Assembly: GCA_028697565.1 (NCBI GenBank)
Contig: JAQVEU010000068.1
Span: 1-5,508 of the forward strand
DNA from: Candidatus Ratteibacteria bacterium
GTDB lineage: Bacteria; Ratteibacteria; UBA8468; B48-G9; JAFGKM01
Length of the DNA: 5,508 nt
Reading direction: 5' to 3'
Shown: positions 1 to 4,348 of the stretch, one piece after another
Position numbering within the stretch: the stretch's first letter is position 1
Layout of the letters: each line of letters begins with the position of its first letter
Position numbers and translations under genes: made by a program
Notes under the pieces: model-generated
What the model was told of the DNA's origin: nothing
Seen by the model: only the letters and a program-made list of their open reading frames with translations
The model's database searches: none

Positions 1-57
1 CCTCATATGGGGAGGAATTGAAGTGGACTCTCCACCCCTCACCAAACCCCCTCTAAC
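1..57. repeat. Dispersed repeat A, left copy (inverted relative to 3741-3794)
   Basis: This stretch matches the reverse complement of 3741-3794 with 53 identical positions over 57 alignment columns: one substitution at base 24, a 2-nt gap near 30-31 and a 1-nt gap at 39. It contains the core CCTCATATGGGGAGG (1-15), whose complement recurs at 3780 and 3963. The window edge cuts the left end, so the full unit may be longer. It is non-coding and lies beyond the 3' end of the pilus cluster. I infer an interspersed repeat family rather than a gene or insertion sequence, because no transposase frame is present. Confidence 0.85.
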
Positions 58-126
58 TCTCTCTTATCAGGGGGAGAACCTTTATCCTCGCCCCATTTAT
101 GGGGCGAGGAAAGAGAGAGGGGGTTT
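44..126. repeat. Nested palindrome with GC-rich inner hairpin
   Basis: Outer arms of 11 bp, AAACCCCCTCT (44-54) and AGAGGGGGTTT (116-126), are perfectly complementary. Inside them lies a perfect 10-bp stem, TCCTCGCCCC (85-94) with GGGGCGAGGA (101-110), around the 6-nt loop ATTTAT. The left side carries about 25 more unpaired bases than the right. No T-run follows the inner hairpin on either strand, so it is not a textbook intrinsic terminator. It could still stall transcription or stabilise the 3' end of a readthrough pilin transcript; that role is inference. Confidence 0.75.
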
Positions 127-150
127 CCCTCTCCCTTTGAGGGGAGAGGG
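127..150. repeat. Palindromic repeat C, left copy (9-bp stem)
   Basis: CCCTCTCCC (127-135) pairs perfectly with GGGAGAGGG (142-150) around the loop TTTGAG. The core CCCTTTGAGGGGAG (133-146) is present in perfect inverted form at 3933-3946, in the hairpin upstream of pilB and ligA. It abuts the nested palindrome at 44-126. The two copies belong to one short palindromic family. No T-run follows, so terminator function is not supported by sequence. Confidence 0.75.
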
Positions 151-237
151 ACTAGGGTGAGGGTGGGGATGGATTTTAAAATCTCTCCTCAACGAGGGAG
201 GAATTCTAACCTTTCCATCTAAGAAGATAATACGGAT
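151..237. other. Non-coding spacer with degenerate repeat remnants
   Basis: No gene is visible. GGGTGAGGGTGGGG (155-168) resembles the G-rich blocks on the other side of the pilus cluster. TCTCCTC-aac-GAGGGAGGA (184-201) is a small imperfect hairpin similar to the block at 3711-3727. These look like decayed members of the same repeat families. Confidence 0.4.
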
Positions 238-263
238 GAATAACTTTGAAGATTAAGTTATTC
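238..263 (-). terminator. Hairpin directly after the pilin stop, weak terminator candidate
   Basis: GAATAACTT (238-246) and AAGTTATTC (255-263) form a perfect 9-bp stem with an 8-nt loop. The stem begins at the base immediately after the pilin stop codon (264-266). It is AT-rich, and the sequence after it on the minus strand has only scattered Ts, so termination would be weak. It could instead protect the 3' end of the pilin mRNA. Its position supports a role in ending or stabilising the transcript; the sequence alone does not prove termination. Confidence 0.4.
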
Positions 264-677
264 TTATATGCCCGTATACGTTATTGTTGCTCCAGCACCC
301 GCGCCAGTACCATGAACATAGGTCATTGTTACAGTAATACCCGCTGCATTACCAATTCCTGAGGTTGTTGCTGTAAAACCAGTAGCACTAGCATCGGTAA
401 CTTCATAAGATTGAAAATACTTGTTTCCTGTAGCATCCACCCCTAACTTAGTAGTATCCGTGGTGAATTCCTCATGTTCTGCATAGTACACCTTCTCGGC
501 TGTGAGCACTGAGCCAAGTAGCGCTGCCCCTTCTGCTGCCATTGCCTTCTTTACCTGCGCCCTATAGATAGGAATGGATATCGCGGCAAGTATACCCACA
601 ATGATGACAACTGTCATCAATTCCACAAGCGTAAAGCCCTTCCGACCTCTCCTACTTCTCCATCTTCTTCTTTCCAT
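264..677 (-). CDS. Type IV pilin / pseudopilin precursor (prepilin)
   Basis: The 137-residue protein is a class III (prepilin) substrate. A basic leader of 14 residues ends in Lys-Gly; cleavage before Phe15 would expose FTLVE with the conserved Glu at mature position 5, followed by a hydrophobic helix to about residue 38 that includes IPIY. The mature protein would be about 123 residues, with an amphipathic helix to about residue 70 and a Gly/Ala/Thr-rich beta-type C-terminal domain. It has no cysteine, so no disulfide-bonded D-loop. By family, prepilin peptidase cleaves and N-methylates such proteins, which then polymerise into a fibre from the inner membrane. AAAGGAGG at 690-683 lies 5 nt before the ATG and fixes the start. 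It follows pilC by 64 nt and has its own promoter. It could be a PilA-like major pilin or a GspG-like pseudopilin; context cannot decide. Confidence 0.9.
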   Translation of the reverse strand: MERRRWRSRRGRKGFTLVELMTVVIIVGILAAISIPIYRAQVKKAMAAEGAALLGSVLTAEKVYYAEHEEFTTDTTKLGVDATGNKYFQSYEVTDASATGFTATTSGIGNAAGITVTMTYVHGTGAGAGATITYTGI

Positions 678-682
678 CCGCT

Positions 683-690
683 CCTCCTTT
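683..690 (-). promoter_or_regulatory. Strong ribosome binding site of the pilin gene
   Basis: On the minus strand AAAGGAGG ends 5 nt before the ATG at 677. It is the only near-perfect Shine-Dalgarno site among the four genes: pilC has none and pilB and ligA lack one at normal spacing. This agrees with high expression of a structural subunit. Confidence 0.8.
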
Positions 691-712
691 TTATAATATT
701 TTTATATCTGTA

Positions 713-741
713 ATAATATCACAAATTATTATTCCTGTCAA
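713..741 (-). promoter_or_regulatory. Promoter of the pilin gene (TTGACA-N17-TATTAT, extended -10)
   Basis: On the minus strand a perfect -35 TTGACA (741-736) is followed, after exactly 17 nt, by TATTAT (718-713), preceded by TGA, which fits the extended -10 form TGn. The -35 begins at the base after the pilC stop codon (742-744). Transcription would start near 706, giving a leader of about 29 nt that contains the Shine-Dalgarno site. The spacer and -10 carry a 7-bp inverted repeat (712-718 and 727-733), a possible operator. The promoter would let pilin be transcribed independently of pilBC. Confidence 0.7.
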
Positions 742-1968
742 CTATCTTATTGCCCCTGCTAAATTAAAGATAGGTAGATAGATAGCAATCACAACTGTTC
801 CTACAACCACACCAAGACATACGATAAGTACGGGCTCAATGATAGAAGAAAGTATGTTAAGTGTGGCATCTACCTCATCCCTGAAAAATTTTGCAGTTCT
901 CTGAAGCATCTCTTCCATATTGCCTGTCTCTTCTCCCACTGTCACCATTCTTGTAAGAAGCACAGGGAAGATTCTGTATCTTCTCATCTCATCCCCCACA
1001 AGTGAACCTTTTAAAACATTCTCACGCACCTTAAGGATGGTCCCTTCTATTACCTTATTGCCTGATGTCTTTGAAACAATGTCAAGTGCCGATATAATAG
1101 GAACACCTCCTTGTAGCAGTGTGGCAAGAGAACTGGAAAACTGTGCCAGTGAGACCTTAAGCATTAGAGGACCAAATATTGGGAATTTTATTTTTGCCCG
1201 GTCAGTTCTCTCCTTACCAACAGGTGTCTTATTAAACAAAAATAAGGATATAAAGACAATAAAGAGAAAGATAAGTAGAAAGGGGAGGGCAGAGATGAGA
1301 AATTGACTTATCCCCAATATCATCAGTGTGAACTTTGGGAGTTGTGCCCCAAAACTTTGGAATATCTCTCTAAACTTTGGTAAAAGGAATAAAAATACAA
1401 ATGAGACCACACCAATAAAGAATACAAAAACAACAGAAGGATAACTCAGTGCCTGTCTTACTTTGCTTCTTAAAATAATCTGGTCTTCAAGGTTAGATGC
1501 AATCTCTGCCATCACTTCAGCAAGGTTGCCACTTTCTTCTCCTGACCGTATAAGTGCAACATAAAGAGGAGAAAATACCTTTGGATATTTTGAAAGTGAA
1601 GATGAAAAGTTGTTGCCTTCCTGTATGTCCTTTTTTATCTCTTTCAGGACATAAGAGAGATATCTGTTTGATGCCTGTGAACTTAAATCATCAAGGGTAT
1701 CTATAATGGAAACACCAGCACCAAACATAGCAGATGCCTGCCTTGTAAATATCGCAAGTTCTTTCAGGTTTACACGTCCCCTTTTCCTTGGTGTCTCTCC
1801 TCTTCCCCTGAATAACAAGGTTTCTTTCTCACCTGCAATCTGTATATCCACAGGGAAAAGATTTTGGCTTCTCAACCGTGTTATAACTGCGATATTTGAA
1901 GAGGCATCCAGGACACCCTCTATGCGATTTCCCTCTGTATCCCTTGCAACATATTGATACCTTGCCAT
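742..1968 (-). CDS. pilC: Type IV pilus / type II secretion inner-membrane platform protein (PilC/GspF family)
   Basis: The 408-residue polytopic inner-membrane protein has the length and duplicated fold usual for PilC/GspF. A short N-terminal part (1-65, starting MARYQYVARD) precedes two related T2SSF domains, about 70-195 and 272-395. Their matching signatures are GEESGNL (143-149) and GEETGNM (345-351), and ALSYP (173-177) precedes the first membrane helix. Likely membrane segments are about 178-197, 226-245 and 379-401. By family, it couples the cytoplasmic ATPase to pilin extraction and assembly. Its ATG is 2 nt after the pilB stop and no Shine-Dalgarno sequence is visible in the preceding ACTGGTATAAAA, so translation probably depends on coupling to pilB. 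Whether it serves a pilus or a type II secretion system cannot be settled here; a gspF label is equally possible. Confidence 0.95.
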   Translation of the reverse strand: MARYQYVARDTEGNRIEGVLDASSNIAVITRLRSQNLFPVDIQIAGEKETLLFRGRGETPRKRGRVNLKELAIFTRQASAMFGAGVSIIDTLDDLSSQASNRYLSYVLKEIKKDIQEGNNFSSSLSKYPKVFSPLYVALIRSGEESGNLAEVMAEIASNLEDQIILRSKVRQALSYPSVVFVFFIGVVSFVFLFLLPKFREIFQSFGAQLPKFTLMILGISQFLISALPFLLIFLFIVFISLFLFNKTPVGKERTDRAKIKFPIFGPLMLKVSLAQFSSSLATLLQGGVPIISALDIVSKTSGNKVIEGTILKVRENVLKGSLVGDEMRRYRIFPVLLTRMVTVGEETGNMEEMLQRTAKFFRDEVDATLNILSSIIEPVLIVCLGVVVGTVVIAIYLPIFNLAGAIR

Positions 1969-1970
1969 TT

Positions 1971-3644
1971 TTATACCAGTGTCTTACCTAAAAATTCTTC
2001 TACAGTTGTTATCCCTTTAAAGACCTTTTTAAAAGCCGCATCTCTCAGTGTAGAAAATCCATACTTTATACACATTTCTCTCAGTGTCTCTTCACTATTT
2101 CCTTCAAGGATATGTCTTTTAATCTCTTTGATATTGAGATTTAAGACCTCAAAAATACCTATCATACCTTGATATCCTGTAAAATTACATTCACTACATC
2201 CCTTTCCTTTATATGTCTTCCCTTTTACAGGAATCCCCATATTTTTAAGAATTTCAGTTCCTTCCTTATCTTCTTGCTTACAACTACTACATATTTTTCT
2301 CACAAGCCGCTGTGCCATTATCAGATGAACTGCATCTACTATAAGGTAGGGAGGAACTCCCATATAGGCAAGCCGTGCTATTGTTGAGATGGTGTCGTTT
2401 GTATGTAGAGTTGTTATCACAAGATGGCCTGTAAGTGCTGCCTGTATGGCTATCTGTGCTGTTTCAAGGTCTCTTATCTCCCCAACCATAATAACATCCG
2501 GGTCCTGCCGCAAAATTCTTTTCAATATCTCTGCAAATGTAAGTCCTATTTTGGGTTTAACCTGAACCTGATTGATACCTGAAAGTTCATACTCCACAGG
2601 GTCTTCAATGGTAATGATATTTCTCTCTGGTGTATTGATAGAATTAAGTCCTGAATATAGTGTGGTGGTTTTACCTGAACTGGTTGGTCCTGTGACTATT
2701 ATCATACCATATGGTTTTTGAATCCCTTCCTTATAAATTTTTCCTTCATCTTCCTCCAAACCAAGGGTATCAAGTGACTTCACAAGGGACTGTCTGTCCA
2801 GTAGCCGTAGTACCATTTTCTCTCCATATATCGTTGGCAGGGTTGAAACACGTATGTCAATATCCCTTGTCCCTATCTTGAACTTTGTTCTTCCATCCTG
2901 AGGTAGTCGTCTTTCTCCTATATCAAGGCCTGAGAGTATCTTCAGCCGTGTAATAATCCCAGGATATGCATTCCTTGGAGGAGAGGGTACATTGTATAAA
3001 ACACCATCTATTCTGAAACGGAGAGATATCCTGTCTTCCTGCGGTTCAAGGTGTATATCTGTGGCTCTTTTCTCAACTGCTTCTATAAAGAGAGAGTTTA
3101 CAAACTTCACTATAGGTGCATCTTCTGCTGCCACCCTTAACTGCTGCACATCTACAACCTCTTCTTTTGTACCTGTATCTTCAAGTTCAGATGTGGTTCT
3201 GGAAAGGTCTGCAACTTCTCTATAATACTTTTCAATATATTCTTCTATCTGTGTCTTGTTTGCTTTTAATACCCTTATCCCTCTGTTGGTAATCCTTCTC
3301 GCTGTATCTATAGCCACTATATCTGTCGGGTCAGACATAGCAATAACCAATCTTTCATCTTCAATTGTCACTGCCAGTATATTATATCTTCTTGCGATAT
3401 TTTCAGGAATGAGATGCACGATATCTTCTTTTATCCCTCTTACATTTGATAGGTCAACAAAGTCCGCCTTTTTCTGTTCTGTGAGGCATTCAAGTATTTG
3501 TTCCCTTGTAACGATATTATTTTCAATCAGAATCTCTCCAAGAAATTTTTTCTCAACTGCTTGTTTAATCAGGGCACTATCAAGATGTTCTTGTGTAATA
3601 ACTCCTTTTTCTATGAGAATTTGCCCAAGTTCTTTCCTTTCCAT
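1971..3644 (-). CDS. pilB: Type IV pilus / type II secretion assembly ATPase (PilB/GspE family)
   Basis: The 557-residue hexameric cytoplasmic ATPase powers pilin polymerisation. Numbered from the ATG at 3644, two MshEN-type repeats open the protein (LGQILIEKGVIT from 6, LGEILIENNIVT from 36). The ATPase core has RLPQDGR (246-252), Walker A GPTSSGKTTT (319-328), Asp box IITIEDPVEYEL (343-354), Walker B DPDVIMVGEIRD (381-392) and His box TGHLVITTLHTND (405-417). A CxxC...CxxC zinc site (Cys452, 455, 483, 486) is typical of extension ATPases and argues against the retraction ATPase PilT. The frame stays open to a TTG at 3680, but that TTG is the first half of a TTGACA -35 box and lacks a ribosome site, so I chose ATG3644, which starts just before the first MshEN repeat. 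It is the first gene of a cluster with pilC and the pilin. A gspE label is possible. Confidence 0.93.
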   Translation of the reverse strand: MERKELGQILIEKGVITQEHLDSALIKQAVEKKFLGEILIENNIVTREQILECLTEQKKADFVDLSNVRGIKEDIVHLIPENIARRYNILAVTIEDERLVIAMSDPTDIVAIDTARRITNRGIRVLKANKTQIEEYIEKYYREVADLSRTTSELEDTGTKEEVVDVQQLRVAAEDAPIVKFVNSLFIEAVEKRATDIHLEPQEDRISLRFRIDGVLYNVPSPPRNAYPGIITRLKILSGLDIGERRLPQDGRTKFKIGTRDIDIRVSTLPTIYGEKMVLRLLDRQSLVKSLDTLGLEEDEGKIYKEGIQKPYGMIIVTGPTSSGKTTTLYSGLNSINTPERNIITIEDPVEYELSGINQVQVKPKIGLTFAEILKRILRQDPDVIMVGEIRDLETAQIAIQAALTGHLVITTLHTNDTISTIARLAYMGVPPYLIVDAVHLIMAQRLVRKICSSCKQEDKEGTEILKNMGIPVKGKTYKGKGCSECNFTGYQGMIGIFEVLNLNIKEIKRHILEGNSEETLREMCIKYGFSTLRDAAFKKVFKGITTVEEFLGKTLV

Positions 3645-3651
3645 GGTGTTT

Positions 3652-3680
3652 GGTATATCACATTCCTTTACCTTTGTCAA
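3652..3680 (-). promoter_or_regulatory. Promoter of the pilBC cluster (TTGACA-N17-TATACC, extended -10)
   Basis: On the minus strand TTGACA (3680-3675) is separated by 17 nt from TATACC (3657-3652), which is preceded by TGA, an extended -10. Only 7 nt (3651-3645) separate the -10 from the pilB ATG at 3644, so transcription would start at or within a base or two of the start codon and the mRNA would be leaderless or nearly so. The upstream stretch 3681-3710 is AT-rich and could act as an UP element. The -35, the spacer length and the GTGATAT around the -10 match the pilin promoter. Confidence 0.6.
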
Positions 3681-3740
3681 ATTTTTGTGAGTTGTTTAAA
3701 AGATAAAATGTCTCCTCGTCAGGGAGAGATTAAAGGGGAA

Positions 3741-3794
3741 GTTAGAGGGGGTTTGGTGGGGGTGGAGTCCCCTTCAATTCCTCCCCATATGAGG
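3741..3794. repeat. Dispersed repeat A, right copy (inverted relative to 1-57)
   Basis: The reverse complement aligns with 1-57 at 53 of 57 columns. It lies about 100 bp upstream of the pilB start, so inverted copies of one sequence lie on both sides of the pilus cluster. Its first part, GAGGGGGTTTGGTGGGGGTGG written as 3745-3765, recurs at 3791-3811 with one mismatch, so the unit is itself partly duplicated in tandem. Confidence 0.85.
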
Positions 3795-3820
3795 GGGTTT
3801 GGTAGGGGTGGTTAGAGGGG
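3791..3820. repeat. Partial tandem duplicate of the G-rich end of repeat A
   Basis: Bases 3791-3811 match 3745-3765 at 20 of 21 positions (A at 3804 in place of G). The following GTTAGAGGGG (3811-3820) matches 3741-3750 exactly. The order of the sub-blocks differs from the main copy, which suggests rearrangement by recombination or template switching. Confidence 0.7.
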
Positions 3821-3822
3821 AT

Positions 3823-3856
3823 TTTTAGGTTTAGTGTTTTGGATTTAGCGTTTATT
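3823..3856. repeat. 34-nt direct repeat, copy 1
   Basis: The 34-nt unit beginning TTTTAGGTTTAGTG and ending GTTTATT matches 4201-4234 at 33 of 34 positions (C at 3849, A in the other copy). The unit has an approximate 7-nt period: GGTTTAG, TGTTTTG, GATTTAG, CGTTTAT. The copies are 378 bp apart in the same orientation. Confidence 0.85.
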
Positions 3857-3871
3857 TATAGGTGGGGGTGG
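3857..3871. repeat. 15-nt direct repeat, copy 1
   Basis: TATAGGTGGGGGTGG occurs here and again, identical, at 3986-4000. The GGTGGGGGTGG part is also inside repeat A (3755-3765). It is a shared building block of the repeats in this spacer. Confidence 0.7.
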
Positions 3872-3929
3872 AGAGCAGGGAAGGATGAGGGGTATAAAGA
3901 ATTTGGTAGGTTGTCACCCTCCCCTTTAT

Positions 3930-3951
3930 CCCCTCCCCTCAAAGGGAGGGG
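3930..3951. repeat. Palindromic repeat C, right copy (8-bp stem)
   Basis: CCCCTCCC (3930-3937) pairs with GGGAGGGG (3944-3951) around CTCAAA. Bases 3933-3946 are the exact reverse complement of 133-146 in the left repeat region. No T-run follows on either strand. Confidence 0.75.
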
Positions 3952-3961
3952 AACTCTCTTT

Positions 3962-3985
3962 TCCTCCCCATATGAGGGGGGAGGA
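3962..3985. repeat. Hairpin containing the CCTCCCCATATGAGG core
   Basis: TCCTCCCC (3962-3969) pairs with GGGGAGGA (3978-3985) across an 8-nt loop. The 18-nt block 3963-3980 is identical to 3780-3797 in repeat A, and its first 15 nt are the reverse complement of 1-15. This is the third copy of that core in the window. Confidence 0.7.
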
Positions 3986-4000
3986 TATAGGTGGGGGTGG
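3986..4000. repeat. 15-nt direct repeat, copy 2
   Basis: This copy of TATAGGTGGGGGTGG is identical to 3857-3871, 129 bp away, and directly follows the hairpin at 3962-3985. Confidence 0.7.
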
Positions 4001-4022
4001 TTAGTATAGAAATCCATCCTAA

Positions 4023-4043
4023 CCTTCCTTTACAAAAGGAAGG
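4023..4043. repeat. Perfect 9-bp hairpin with 3-nt loop
   Basis: CCTTCCTTT (4023-4031) and AAAGGAAGG (4035-4043) are perfectly complementary around ACA. A related inverted motif, CTTTTGTAAAG (4070-4080), lies 26 nt downstream. On the plus strand it is followed by AATAGAAAAAGG and no T-run, so it is not a terminator reading toward ligA. Confidence 0.7.
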
Positions 4044-4089
4044 AATAGAAAAAGGAGAGAAATTTCCCACTTTTGTAAAGGGGGATACA

Positions 4090-4121
4090 GGGGGATTTTC
4101 CCCCTCTTTGGAAAAGAGGGG
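4090..4121. repeat. Two alternative overlapping hairpins
   Basis: GGGGG (4090-4094) can pair with CCCCC (4100-4104) around ATTTT. Alternatively CCCCTCTTT (4101-4109) pairs perfectly over 9 bp with AAAGAGGGG (4113-4121) around GGA. The C-run is shared, so the two folds exclude each other. No gene follows directly that would suggest attenuation; the layout is probably a by-product of repeat structure. Confidence 0.65.
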
Positions 4122-4131
4122 TTAGGGGAGA

Positions 4132-4150
4132 TTTGGATTTAGAGTTTAAT
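4132..4150. repeat. Partial third copy of the 34-nt direct repeat
   Basis: TTTGGATTTAGAGTTTAAT matches the second half of the copy at 4201-4234 at 18 of 19 positions. It immediately precedes the heptamer array at 4156. Confidence 0.65.
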
Positions 4151-4155
4151 ATAAG

Positions 4156-4185
4156 AGTAGCGAGTAGAGAGTAGCAAGTAGCGAG
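4156..4185. repeat. Heptamer tandem repeat AGTAGNR, four units
   Basis: Four consecutive 7-nt units read AGTAGCG, AGTAGAG, AGTAGCA, AGTAGCG, followed by a partial AG. It resembles the short tandemly repeated sequences with 7-nt units known from several bacteria. It is non-coding here and a likely site of copy-number variation by slippage. Confidence 0.8.
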
Positions 4186-4200
4186 AATAAATATCCTTAC

Positions 4201-4234
4201 TTTTAGGTTTAGTGTTTTGGATTTAGAGTTTATT
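4201..4234. repeat. 34-nt direct repeat, copy 2
   Basis: This is the second copy of the unit at 3823-3856, 33 of 34 identical and in the same orientation. It is the last repeat before the ligA upstream region; 4235-4330 is plain AT-rich sequence in which I see nothing else. Confidence 0.85.
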
Positions 4235-4336
4235 GTATTGGGAGGGAAAAATAAAGAACGGAATAATAGTAGAAAGGATGGATGTGCAAAAAGAAGTGAA
4301 AACTTGTTTAATTTCTGTATTTTATCCTGTATAGGG

Positions 4337-4342
4337 TATAAT
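4337..4342 (+). promoter_or_regulatory. Perfect -10 box 6 nt upstream of ligA
   Basis: TATAAT matches the sigma-70 -10 consensus exactly. Only 6 nt separate it from the ATG at 4349, so a start site about 7 nt downstream would fall on the start codon and give a leaderless mRNA. No good -35 lies at 16-18 nt; TTGTTT at 4304-4309 would leave a 27-nt spacer. The sequence is AT-rich, so a chance match is possible. AGGG (4333-4336) lies 12 nt from the ATG, too far for a normal Shine-Dalgarno site. Confidence 0.4.
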
Positions 4343-4348
4343 TTTAAT

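Larger units (their letters stand above)
3645..4348. other. Divergent intergenic region made of repeats and hairpins
   Basis: These 704 bp between the divergent pilB and ligA starts contain no credible gene. From left to right they hold the pilB promoter, an inverted copy of repeat A, a partial G-rich duplicate, a 34-nt direct repeat, several C-run/G-run hairpins, a third partial copy of the direct repeat, heptamer tandem repeats, the second 34-nt copy, and a short plain AT-rich stretch leading to ligA. The duplicated blocks indicate growth by copying or slippage, not coding selection. Confidence 0.8.

Noticed and set aside
85..110. Intrinsic terminator from the strong GC hairpin
   Set aside because: The stem is strong but neither strand has a T-run after it, so it is listed as a palindrome only.
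920..2387. Several plus-strand open frames antisense to pilC and pilB (starts at 920, 1706, 1954, 2169)
   Set aside because: They are complementary-strand shadows of strongly conserved genes, with no family resemblance of their own.
3498..3815. Plus-strand 105-codon open frame running from inside pilB into the repeat region
   Set aside because: Most of it is antisense to the well-supported pilB, it shows no recognisable domain, and its end is the translation of repeat A. No ribosome site is seen.
4090..4121. Attenuator or riboswitch of ligA formed by the mutually exclusive hairpins
   Set aside because: They lie more than 220 nt upstream of ligA, no known riboswitch core is visible, no T-run follows, and the best -10 box is downstream of them.
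3823..4234. Possible CRISPR array, from direct repeats of 34 nt
   Set aside because: There are only two full copies 378 bp apart and one partial copy, with no regular spacers and no cas genes.
1..4234. Composite transposon or insertion sequence bounded by inverted repeats
   Set aside because: No transposase or integrase is encoded, no target duplication is evident, and the order of repeat families is not mirrored on the two sides.
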